A program made the position numbers and the translations under genes. Under the pieces are notes generated by a model that searched no databases, had not been told where the DNA came from, and was given only the letters and a program-made list of their open reading frames with translations. From Dehalococcoidia bacterium (lineage in GTDB: Bacteria > Chloroflexota > Dehalococcoidia > UBA3495): DNA of 10,029 nucleotides. Shown here in pieces: positions 1-5,908 of this stretch. Location of the stretch: assembly GCA_002708395.1 (NCBI GenBank), contig PANP01000088.1, positions 87-10,115 of the forward strand, in the 5' to 3' direction. The first letter of the stretch is position 1; every line of letters begins with the position of its first letter.

Positions 1-235
1 CTTAAGTAAAGGCAATTGTCCCAAGGCCATCAACGCCGATACGGTGCAAATCACCCGGCGGGGCGGCTCCAAGGCCTCGCGAGTCCAGATGGACCCGAAC
101 AGGGCTTCATCGATCAACCGCTTTAGGTCCGGAGCCAGTTGGTCGATCCCCGGCAATATAATGACTTCGGTCTCCGCCAGCCATCGTAGTACGCATGGCC
201 TGGCCCTTTTCAAACCGATCGTCTAACGTCGTCAA
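1..235 (-). pseudogene. Carboxymuconolactone decarboxylase (CMD) family protein, N-terminal part, frameshifted, cut by the left edge
   Basis: Reading leftward from a TTG at 235-233, the first frame gives LTTLDDRFEKGQAMRTTMAG, an opening like that of 4-carboxymuconolactone decarboxylases. It then hits TGA at 109-107. The frame one base further on carries the expected continuation: LPGIDQLAPDLKRLIDEALF, then GSIWTREALEPPRRVICTVS and ALMALGQLPLLK at the edge. Family proteins have a comparable W-S/T-R-x-x-L-x-x-x-x-R segment. One extra base near 163-171 (minus-strand run TATATTG) would explain the switch. The TTG start is supported by AAGGAG at 248-243, seven bases upstream. CMD proteins are small helical enzymes of protocatechuate breakdown or AhpD-like peroxidase/thiol enzymes; the catalytic segment lies off the window, so the subclass is unknown. 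It follows the F420-type oxidoreductase on the same strand, so co-transcription is plausible. Real pseudogene and assembly error cannot be separated here. Confidence 0.7.
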
Positions 236-289
236 TGTAGGGTCTCCTTAGTTGTCGTAGGAGAATTATGCTTGTGGAAAGCTAATGGG

Positions 290-295
290 ATTATA
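290..295 (-). promoter_or_regulatory. Possible -10 element for the CMD-family gene
   Basis: A perfect TATAAT reads on the minus strand at 295-290, about 55 bases before the TTG start at 235. No convincing -35 hexamer is seen 16-18 bases further upstream, where the sequence is C-rich. It may give the CMD gene its own transcript apart from the oxidoreductase, or it may be chance. The rest of the 114-base gap shows only a weak GC-rich 5-base inverted repeat at 301-316. Confidence 0.25.
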
Positions 296-349
296 CCCCA
301 GCCCGGGGCGGCGGGCAGCTTGAATAACGAGATTAGGAACCACAGGACA

Positions 350-1291
350 TCAGGCATGGCCCATGATGTCTTCCCCGAACCAAGTCATGCGGTCGGTGGT
401 TTGGTTGAAGTCCTCGCTGCGTATATCGAAAATGATGTGGGTGACGCCGATGTCGGCGTAGGTTTGGATGTCCTGAAGCACCTGCTCCGGCTCACCGGAG
501 AAGCGGCGCCGGCCATCTGATCCGGCAACATCCGGGTCGTACAAGGGGGCCTTCATCGCCACGTCCAGTTCGGCGGGGTCCCGGCCAACTCCTTCAGCGT
601 ACCGGCGCAGGTGCACCAGGTTTTGAGCCAGGTCCTCGGGCTCCATCGGCGCAGCGGGGATGGCGCCCACGGGGTGCCACCCGTTGCCCAACTCGGCGGC
701 CCGGCGTATCGCCCGGCGGCTCTGGCCCCCCACCCAGATGGGAGGATGAGGCTTCTGCACCGGCTTGGGCAGGAAGTTGATGTCGGAGAACTGATAGTAC
801 TTGCCGTCGAAGGTTGGGTTATCGGAGGTCCACAATTCCTTGAAAGCTTGGAGGTACTCGTTGGTCACGGCTCCCCGTTCGGCGAAGGGAGGAGCGTCCA
901 AGGCTAGGAACTCCTCTTCCATCCAGCCGACGCCCACACCCAGGGTGAGACGACCGTTGGAAAGGACATCTATCGTGGCCAGAATCTTCGCAGCCAGTAA
1001 AGGGTTGCGATAGGGAACAATCATTACGCTGGGTACCAGGCGGATGTTCTCCGTTATGCCCGCCAGATATGTGAGCACGGTGAGTTGCTCGAAGTACTCG
1101 CCCGAAGGCGCTCCGGAGAACTCGCCGCTGACGGTATAAGGGTAGGGAGAGTCCACGGATCTGGGCACGAGGATATGGTCGCCGGCAACCATGGAGTGGA
1201 AGCCTAATCGGTCGCCGCGCCGGGCGATTTCCGCAAGGGGTTCAGGCCGGGCTGTGGGGCCGCTGCTCGGAAGGTAGAATCCAAACTCCAT
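350..1291 (-). CDS. LLM-class F420-dependent oxidoreductase (TIGR03619-like)
   Basis: This 313-residue protein has the TIM-barrel layout of the luciferase-like superfamily. Visible landmarks are MEFGFYLPSSG at the first beta strand, an AGDHILVP segment (residues 36-43) of the kind seen in F420-linked members, the cofactor-side stretch GRLTLGVGVGWMEEEF (113-128), and PHPPIWVGG (181-189) before the last barrel strands. Length fits the roughly 280-320 residues usual for single-domain F420-dependent members. The family reduces or oxidises organic substrates with F420H2, or less often FMNH2; the substrate is not predictable. The ATG start is supported by GAGGTG at 1302-1297, five bases upstream. 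It is divergent from the hydratase/SDR cluster across a 202-base control region and is followed 114 bases later by the CMD-family gene. It is only distantly like the second luciferase-like protein at 4450-5607, so the two are not recent duplicates. Confidence 0.9.
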   Translation of the reverse strand: MEFGFYLPSSGPTARPEPLAEIARRGDRLGFHSMVAGDHILVPRSVDSPYPYTVSGEFSGAPSGEYFEQLTVLTYLAGITENIRLVPSVMIVPYRNPLLAAKILATIDVLSNGRLTLGVGVGWMEEEFLALDAPPFAERGAVTNEYLQAFKELWTSDNPTFDGKYYQFSDINFLPKPVQKPHPPIWVGGQSRRAIRRAAELGNGWHPVGAIPAAPMEPEDLAQNLVHLRRYAEGVGRDPAELDVAMKAPLYDPDVAGSDGRRRFSGEPEQVLQDIQTYADIGVTHIIFDIRSEDFNQTTDRMTWFGEDIMGHA

Positions 1292-1413
1292 GATTGCACC
1301 TCGATCAATAGCCAGACGTTAGATAACCCACGGGGAGAGCCGCTGATAAATCGCTGCGGCCAGTCGCTTGGCGGCCAATTTTAGCATACGATTTCGACCG
1401 TTATTCTAGGATG

Positions 1414-1429
1414 GTCCAGGACAGTCCAG
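1414..1429 (+). repeat. Phased direct repeat GTCCAG-GACA-GTCCAG upstream of the cluster promoter
   Basis: GTCCAG occurs at 1414-1419 and again at 1424-1429, ten bases apart or about one helical turn. Between them the nested sequence GGACAGTCC (1419-1427) is a 9-base palindrome. The pair ends five bases before the -35 hexamer at 1435, where an activator of the plus-strand cluster would bind; it also lies in the shared control region of the divergent oxidoreductase gene. No regulator gene is present in the window, so the role is inference. Confidence 0.3.
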
Positions 1430-1434
1430 ATTTC

Positions 1435-1463
1435 TTGACACTATTTCTGGCTCACGATAGACT
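1435..1463 (+). promoter_or_regulatory. Sigma-70-type promoter of the hydratase/SDR/monooxygenase cluster
   Basis: A perfect -35 hexamer TTGACA at 1435-1440 is followed after exactly 17 bases by TAGACT at 1458-1463, which matches the -10 consensus at four of six positions. Transcription would start near 1470, leaving a leader of about 24 bases with GGAGGT at 1483-1488 just before the GTG start at 1494. This is the best-formed promoter in the window. No equally good promoter is visible for the four downstream genes, which supports one transcript to 5607. Confidence 0.65.
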
Positions 1464-1493
1464 TTGGCCTGCTATCAGCAGCGGAGGTAACAG

Positions 1494-1952
1494 GTGTCTA
1501 CGCCTAGTCCAGCGCTTACAGAAGAGATGCGGCAACAAGCCATCGGACTTGAAAGCCCTCCATTTACGACGGACGTCGAAAAAGGAGCTATCATCAAGTT
1601 CGCCGAGGCCATAGAGGACGATAATCCGGTCTTCAATGACGAGGCCGCGGCTCGAGGAAGTAAGTACGGCGGCCTGATTGCTCCGCCTACATTTCTCCGG
1701 TCCATGGGTGCGTATCGTGTGCCCCTCCCTTTCGAGTTGCCCTTCGATAGATTGCTGGACGGTGGCAGCGAGTGGCATTATTTCCACCCGGTCCGCCCCG
1801 GTGACCGAATCACTGTGGTGGCTCGTATCGAAGATATCAACGAACGCAGCGGCCGGTTGGGCACGATGATTATCACCACCACCGTCACTACCTACACCAA
1901 CCAACTGGACCAAGTAGTGGCGACCCAGGCATCCAACGGAATCCGTTACTGA
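1494..1952 (+). CDS. FAS1-like dehydratase-domain (MaoC N-terminal type) hot-dog protein, hydratase subunit
   Basis: The protein has 152 residues and begins at GTG with GGAGGT five bases upstream. It is a single hot-dog domain of the MaoC_dehydrat_N/FAS1-like type: a helix-capping segment FAEAIEDDNPVFNDEAAA (36-53), then KYGGLIAPPTFLRSMG, which carries the GGLIAPPTF signature of this family, and PVRPGDRITVVARIEDI, the usual second strand pair. In catalytic (R)-hydratases the DxNPxH motif supplies Asp and His. Here the position of the His is Phe47, so this subunit alone probably lacks the full active site. Known relatives (HadA-type in mycolic acid synthesis, ChsH2-type in steroid side-chain breakdown) work as heteromers with a MaoC partner. 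That partner is encoded directly downstream, ten bases after this stop. Substrate is unknown; an acyl-CoA or acyl-ACP enoyl thioester is the family expectation. Confidence 0.87.
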   Translation: MSTPSPALTEEMRQQAIGLESPPFTTDVEKGAIIKFAEAIEDDNPVFNDEAAARGSKYGGLIAPPTFLRSMGAYRVPLPFELPFDRLLDGGSEWHYFHPVRPGDRITVVARIEDINERSGRLGTMIITTTVTTYTNQLDQVVATQASNGIRY

Positions 1953-1962
1953 GGCATTGGAG

Positions 1963-2391
1963 ATGGAGGAGCAGATCTACTGGGATGATGTCACTGAGGG
2001 TATGGATATGCCACCCCTGGTCAAGAATCCCACTACCCAGCAATTGGTGAAGTACGCCGGCGCTTCCGGTGATTATTACCAGATCCATTACGACAAGGAT
2101 TTCGCCAAGGGCAACGACCTGGAAGACGTGATTCTTCACGGGGCCTTGAAGAATGCTTTCCTGGGCCAATACATGACCGATTGGATGGGGCCTTTGGGCA
2201 GCTTGGCGATGCTGTCATGCCAATATCGAGGGATGGACTCCCCCGGTCAGCCCATCACCGCCAAGGGCTCGGTAACTCGCAAGTACCAGGAAGAAGGACG
2301 GAACCTGGTGGACTGCGAGATATGGCTGGAGAACACCGCTGGCCAAAAGACGACCCCCGGAGCGGCCACTGTGGAGCTACCGATCCGGTAG
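1963..2391 (+). CDS. MaoC-family (R)-specific enoyl hydratase/dehydratase, catalytic subunit
   Basis: This 142-residue hot-dog protein contains YAGASGDYYQIHYDKDFA (31-48). It fits the hydratase-2 pattern S-G-D-x-x-x-I-H, with candidate catalytic Asp37 and His42, followed by VILHGALKNAFLGQYM, the family's HG-containing helix. It would hydrate trans-2-enoyl thioesters to (R)-3-hydroxyacyl thioesters, or run the reverse dehydration. The ATG at 1963 is chosen because GAGG at 1951-1954 sits eight bases upstream; a TTG at 1957 in the same frame is only two bases from that site and would add two residues. It lacks the long C-terminal extension of fused R-hydratases, and its neighbour supplies the second hot-dog fold, so a heterodimer or heterotetramer is the simplest reading. 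The SDRs that follow would oxidise the hydroxyacyl product. Confidence 0.87.
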   Translation: MEEQIYWDDVTEGMDMPPLVKNPTTQQLVKYAGASGDYYQIHYDKDFAKGNDLEDVILHGALKNAFLGQYMTDWMGPLGSLAMLSCQYRGMDSPGQPITAKGSVTRKYQEEGRNLVDCEIWLENTAGQKTTPGAATVELPIR

Positions 2392-2432
2392 TGATGCGGT
2401 TATTTGAAGATACTTAAGAGCCGGAGCGCCCG

Positions 2433-2458
2433 GTCCTTCGACAGGCTCAGGACAGGCT
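2433..2458 (+). repeat. Dispersed-repeat-like element (CCTTCGACAGGCTCAGG core)
   Basis: The stretch has complementary ends GTCCT (2433-2437) and AGGAC (2449-2453) around a core TTCGACAGGCTC, so it can fold as a small hairpin. The heptamer ACAGGCT is then repeated at 2452-2458. Sequences with this CCTTCGACA(A/G)GCTCAGG core are, from memory, a common intergenic repeat in many bacterial and metagenomic genomes. It lies in the 132-base gap between the MaoC gene and the first SDR, with no poly-T tail, so it is not a classical terminator. Identity as a multicopy element cannot be shown from one copy. Confidence 0.45.
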
Positions 2459-2523
2459 TGTAAAGCCACCCACCCATGCAATTATTGATCTAGAGATTCT
2501 CAGTCAAGACCAAGGAGACCGTT

Positions 2524-3441
2524 ATGGTAGACACGCTTAGAGACAAGGTAGCCATCGTTACCGGCGCCGGACGTGGTATCGGCCGGGGGGTAGCCAAGCT
2601 GATGGCCGAAGAAGGGGCAAAGGTAGTGGTGGTCGATCCTGGAGTCAACGTGGACGGCACCGGTGCCGACCAGTCGATCGCCGATTCAGTGGTAGCTGAG
2701 ATTACACAGGCTGGCGGCACGGCGGTCGCTTGCCAGGAGTCGGTTGTCACCATGTCGGGCGGCGAGCGGATAGTCCAGACTGCAGTGGACAACTATGGCA
2801 AGTTGGACATCGTAGTGACCTGCGCTGGCATCCTCCGCGACCGCATGATTTTCAACATGAGCGAGCAGGAATGGGACGACGTGATCGCGGTCCATCTGAA
2901 GGGGACCTTCACGGTAGTCAAGAACGCCTGTATCTTGTTCCGCCAGCAGCGATCCGGACGGGTTATCACATTCAGTTCCCAATCGGGACTGGTGGGCAAT
3001 TCGGGCCAGGCCAACTACGGAGCAGCCAAGTCTGGGATTGCCGGATTCACTAAAGTGGTGGCCAAGGACATGGGACGTTACGGCGTCACCGCCAATAGCA
3101 TCGCCCCTAGGGCCTCTACCCGAATGATTGGCGCCATACCAGACAGCGCGCAGGAACTGAGGGCTAGGAGCGGCGTGGCCTCCCTTTCCGAAGGCAACGA
3201 GTTGGACCAGTTGGATCCGGACGGCATCGCGCCCTTCATTTGCTACCTGGCCACCGATTACGCCTCCAACGTGAACGGACAGACCTTCCTGGTGTATGGA
3301 GATACGGTGTCATTGATGTCCCAACCCAGGCCCACCGAGTCCATCTACACCTCATCTGGCCACTGGGATATGGACGAACTTTCGGAACTGGCCCGCAATT
3401 ACCTGACCAAAGACATCTACAACCCGGCCCCTGCGACATAG
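2524..3441 (+). CDS. Short-chain dehydrogenase/reductase, MFE-2/(R)-3-hydroxyacyl-CoA dehydrogenase-like (first tandem copy)
   Basis: This 305-residue Rossmann-fold enzyme starts at ATG with AAGGAG (2512-2517) six bases upstream. The nucleotide site is TGAGRGIG (13-20). Asp38 at the end of the second strand suggests NAD rather than NADP. TCAG (99-102) replaces the classical NNAG. The catalytic set is Ser152, Tyr165 and Lys169 in SSQSGLVGNSGQANYGAAK. His124 in VHLKGTF stands where classical SDRs have the fourth-position Asn; HSD17B4/MFE-2-type dehydrogenases also show a VHL motif, as far as I recall. It is longer than the 245-260 residues of FabG-type enzymes, with about 50 extra C-terminal residues ending in YNPAPAT. 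After the active site the usual P-G motif reads P195-R196, unlike the second copy. Likely reaction: oxidation of a 3-hydroxyacyl-CoA made by the upstream hydratase pair; FabG-like reduction is the alternative. Confidence 0.87.
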   Translation: MVDTLRDKVAIVTGAGRGIGRGVAKLMAEEGAKVVVVDPGVNVDGTGADQSIADSVVAEITQAGGTAVACQESVVTMSGGERIVQTAVDNYGKLDIVVTCAGILRDRMIFNMSEQEWDDVIAVHLKGTFTVVKNACILFRQQRSGRVITFSSQSGLVGNSGQANYGAAKSGIAGFTKVVAKDMGRYGVTANSIAPRASTRMIGAIPDSAQELRARSGVASLSEGNELDQLDPDGIAPFICYLATDYASNVNGQTFLVYGDTVSLMSQPRPTESIYTSSGHWDMDELSELARNYLTKDIYNPAPAT

Positions 3442-3508
3442 GGACTTTGATGGGACCGGGCGGCCAACGAACCCTAATCTTTAGATGGGAACCTGAGGTA
3501 GCGTTAAA

Positions 3509-4435
3509 ATGGCAGACTTACTTAAAGACAAAGTAGCGATAATAACCGGATCCGGCCGGGGAATCGGCCGGGGAATCGCCATGCTGATGGCCGAGCAAGG
3601 GGCCAGAGTGGTGGTGGTGGACCCCGGGGTGAACGTCGACGGCACCGGAGCCGACAACTCTCTGGCTGGGGGTGTGGTGGCGGAGATTCAGCAGGCTGGT
3701 GGCGAGGCTACCGCCTGTTTGGAGTCCGTGGCCACGATGGATGGCGGCGAGAGAATCGTCCAAACTGCCGTGGACAACTACGGCAAGCTGGATATCGTCG
3801 TTACCTGCGCCGGGATTCTCCGCGATCGCATGATTTTCAACATGAGCGAGCAGGAATGGGACGACGTGATAGCGGTGCACTTGAAGGGGACCTTCTCCGT
3901 GGTCAAGAATGCATGTATCCTCTTCCGGCAGCAACGTTCTGGAAGAATCATCACATTCACCTCCGTGTCCGGCCTATATGGGAATTCCGGCCAGGCCAAT
4001 TACGGTGCGGCTAAAGACGGTATCGCTGGACTAACCCGGGTGTTGGCTCGTGACATGGGCCGCTATGGCGTTACCTCCAACTCCATCTCTCCTGGTGCTG
4101 CCACCCGCATGACCGGCACCGTGCCTGAAGAGGCCCGGAACCTAAGAGCGGCTCGGGGCATCGGCGGCTCCACCGGCTCGGCGCCCAGACTGCGTGGCGA
4201 AGGGGATGATATAGCCCCCATGGTTACATGGCTGGCTTCCGATGAAGCAGCCCACGTCAACGGCCATGTTTTCCACCTAACCGAAGGCTTGGTAAGCCTG
4301 ATGAACAACCCTGAGCCGGTGAAAACCATTCACAAAGAGAGCCGTTGGACGGTGGAAGAGCTAGCCAAGGTATTCCCGGCCACCATCGGATTGGAGTTGT
4401 TCAACCCCGCTCCGGTTCAATCGCCTAGTCAGTAG
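3509..4435 (+). CDS. Short-chain dehydrogenase/reductase, MFE-2-like (second tandem copy)
   Basis: A 308-residue paralogue of the preceding gene, aligned without gaps through the active site: TGSGRGIG (13-20), Asp38, TCAG (99-102), His124, Ser152, Tyr165, Lys169. Residues 79-146 are almost identical to copy one. From about residue 200 the two diverge, and this copy carries its own loop GIGGSTGSAPRLRGEGDD and a C-terminal lid ending LFNPAPVQSPSQ. It keeps the usual PG pair (PGAATRM) that copy one has lost. The start ATG has GAGGT at 3495-3499, nine bases upstream, and the gap to the previous stop is 67 bases. The C-terminal half of SDRs forms the substrate pocket, so the copies probably share cofactor and chemistry but differ in substrate, or form a heteromer. 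Fourteen bases separate it from the monooxygenase gene. Confidence 0.87.
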   Translation: MADLLKDKVAIITGSGRGIGRGIAMLMAEQGARVVVVDPGVNVDGTGADNSLAGGVVAEIQQAGGEATACLESVATMDGGERIVQTAVDNYGKLDIVVTCAGILRDRMIFNMSEQEWDDVIAVHLKGTFSVVKNACILFRQQRSGRIITFTSVSGLYGNSGQANYGAAKDGIAGLTRVLARDMGRYGVTSNSISPGAATRMTGTVPEEARNLRAARGIGGSTGSAPRLRGEGDDIAPMVTWLASDEAAHVNGHVFHLTEGLVSLMNNPEPVKTIHKESRWTVEELAKVFPATIGLELFNPAPVQSPSQ

Positions 4436-4449
4436 ATAGGAACGATTTA

Positions 4450-5607
4450 ATGATTCACAGTTTCTCTGCTTCTTACGCCGGACATGTCGTCGATGACAAC
4501 TTGGGATTTGATGGCATGGCTGCCAATGACCGTTGGTACTCCAACGATAAACTGGCCACGGTTTTCGATTGGTCGCTGGACATAGCTCAGCATCTGGATA
4601 AGCTCGGCTATGACGAATTCTGGATGGCGGAACACCATTTCCAGCCGGAAGGGTACGAGTGTATCCCCAACCTGCTGATGCTCAGCCTCTACCTGTCCAC
4701 CCAGACCAAACGGCTGAAGTTTGGTTGCGGCTTCAACATCGCGCCCATGTGGCATCCGCTACGGCTGGCCGAGGATTTTGCCACGGCCGATATCCTGACC
4801 AAGGGCCGGGTAATCTTCGGCGTGGGCCGTGGTTACCACACCCGGGAAGTGGAGACCTTCGGCTCGCCCATGTTGGACGGAGACGCCAACCGGGAACTGT
4901 TTGAAGAGCAGGTTGAGGTCATGCTGATGGCCTTCAAGGAAGAGTCATTTTCCTACCATGGAAAGCACTACCAGATCCCGGCGAAGGTGCCCTACCGGGG
5001 CTACGAATTGGAGAAGCTTAGCCTGGTGCCCCGGCCCATACACCAACCGGTGGAAGTTTGGCAGCCTCTGGTCAGTGGAAACCCCAGGGGCATCAACTTC
5101 ATGGCCAAGATGGGCATCAAGCCAATCATATCGAACAACTCCGACCCGGTATTAGCCGACCGGATGAAGCTCTACCAGGATGCGGTCAAAGCCCATGGGA
5201 AAGACATTGAACTGGGCGAGGACGTGGCGATCGGATACCGGTTCTTTATAGCCGAAACTCAAGAGAAAGCCATGGAAATGGCCCGGCCTTACTACGAAGA
5301 GGCGATGAAATTCGCCGCTCCATTGGGCCTCACGCCCCTGACTCCGGAGCAGATCGGCGCAGTCGCCGACCCGGCCCACTCTCGTGGTGTTGCATTGCCT
5401 TCACTAGAGCAGGCTGTCGCCGGTCATGGCTGGCTGTGCGGCCCTGCGGAAATGATTGTTGAGCATCTCCAGAGTGTTCAAGAGAAGTTTCCAGGCGTGG
5501 AGCGGGTAAACTTGGGGGCGGTCATGGGGATGCCCCGAGAGGTATTCAAAGACCAACTCAGTAAGTTCGCCGAAGAGGTTATGCCCTCCTTCTCCAAGCC
5601 TGCTTAA
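4450..5607 (+). CDS. LLM-class flavin-dependent monooxygenase (bacterial luciferase-like)
   Basis: This 385-residue TIM-barrel protein carries the MAEHHF motif (59-64), typical of the flavin-binding edge of luciferase alpha-like proteins, then GCGFNIAPMWHPLRLAEDFA (92-111) and KGRVIFGVGRGYH (118-130). A long insert with HGKHYQIPAK and PRPIHQPVEVWQPLVSG follows, as in full-length monooxygenases. The family uses FMNH2 and O2, supplied by a separate reductase, to hydroxylate, cleave or Baeyer-Villiger-oxidise substrates; no reductase is seen here. The ATG has AGGAA at 4438-4442, seven bases upstream and right after the SDR stop, so it is translated from the same message. Its stop overlaps the stop of the convergent small gene by four bases (TTAA). 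Paralogous families of such enzymes are, from memory, a hallmark of SAR202 Chloroflexota and are thought to act on resistant organic matter. Specific substrate unknown. Confidence 0.9.
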   Translation: MIHSFSASYAGHVVDDNLGFDGMAANDRWYSNDKLATVFDWSLDIAQHLDKLGYDEFWMAEHHFQPEGYECIPNLLMLSLYLSTQTKRLKFGCGFNIAPMWHPLRLAEDFATADILTKGRVIFGVGRGYHTREVETFGSPMLDGDANRELFEEQVEVMLMAFKEESFSYHGKHYQIPAKVPYRGYELEKLSLVPRPIHQPVEVWQPLVSGNPRGINFMAKMGIKPIISNNSDPVLADRMKLYQDAVKAHGKDIELGEDVAIGYRFFIAETQEKAMEMARPYYEEAMKFAAPLGLTPLTPEQIGAVADPAHSRGVALPSLEQAVAGHGWLCGPAEMIVEHLQSVQEKFPGVERVNLGAVMGMPREVFKDQLSKFAEEVMPSFSKPA

Positions 5608-5822
5608 TCCAGCAGCGGCAGGCTTCCCCACATGATGGAATCGGGGTCGGAGGCGCCGGCTTTGTCCTTAGCCATCTCCCGGATCTGCAACAGAGTAGCG
5701 TTGACCTCCGGAGTTAGGAAAACCCAGTCGGGTTCTTCCGGGATCCAATAGGGCGAGTTGATGCGCACCACTTGGTGTTCTTTGTCGTTCAGGTAGATAC
5801 CGAATTTGGAAGCCTGTGTCAT
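5604..5822 (-). CDS. Small conserved-looking protein of unknown function (72 residues)
   Basis: I do not recognise this family. The ATG at 5822 is preferred over one at 5855 because GGAG stands six bases before it (GGAGAAGAAAATG). The product starts MTQASKFGIYLNDKEHQVVR and continues NSPYWIPEEPDWVFLTPEVN, then a probable amphipathic helix ATLLQIREMAKDKA, and ends WGSLPLLD. It has no membrane segment, signal peptide or cysteine. Short strands followed by a helix and several Trp/Tyr/Pro residues suggest a compact soluble domain. It lies 86 bases after plsC on the same strand and its TAA shares TTAA with the stop of the convergent monooxygenase gene. The good ribosome site and the sensible amino-acid mix favour a real gene. 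Confidence 0.6.
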   Translation of the reverse strand: MTQASKFGIYLNDKEHQVVRINSPYWIPEEPDWVFLTPEVNATLLQIREMAKDKAGASDPDSIMWGSLPLLD

Positions 5823-5908
5823 TTTCTTCTCCAGTTTTTTGTCCCGTTCCCTCATCCCGAATCATAATGAATCCAGGCTGTCGGGTCCGTGCATTTTGGG
5901 GCAATAGT

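Noticed and set aside
2455..2467. Small hairpin GGCTT-gta-AAGCC as a terminator inside the cluster
   Set aside because: Only five pairs with a three-base loop and no T-run on the plus strand; it more likely belongs to the repeat element or is chance.
2686..2982. Open frames antisense to the first SDR (and the matching ones under the second SDR)
   Set aside because: They recur in both SDR copies because the coding strands are similar; they have no recognisable domain or ribosome site.
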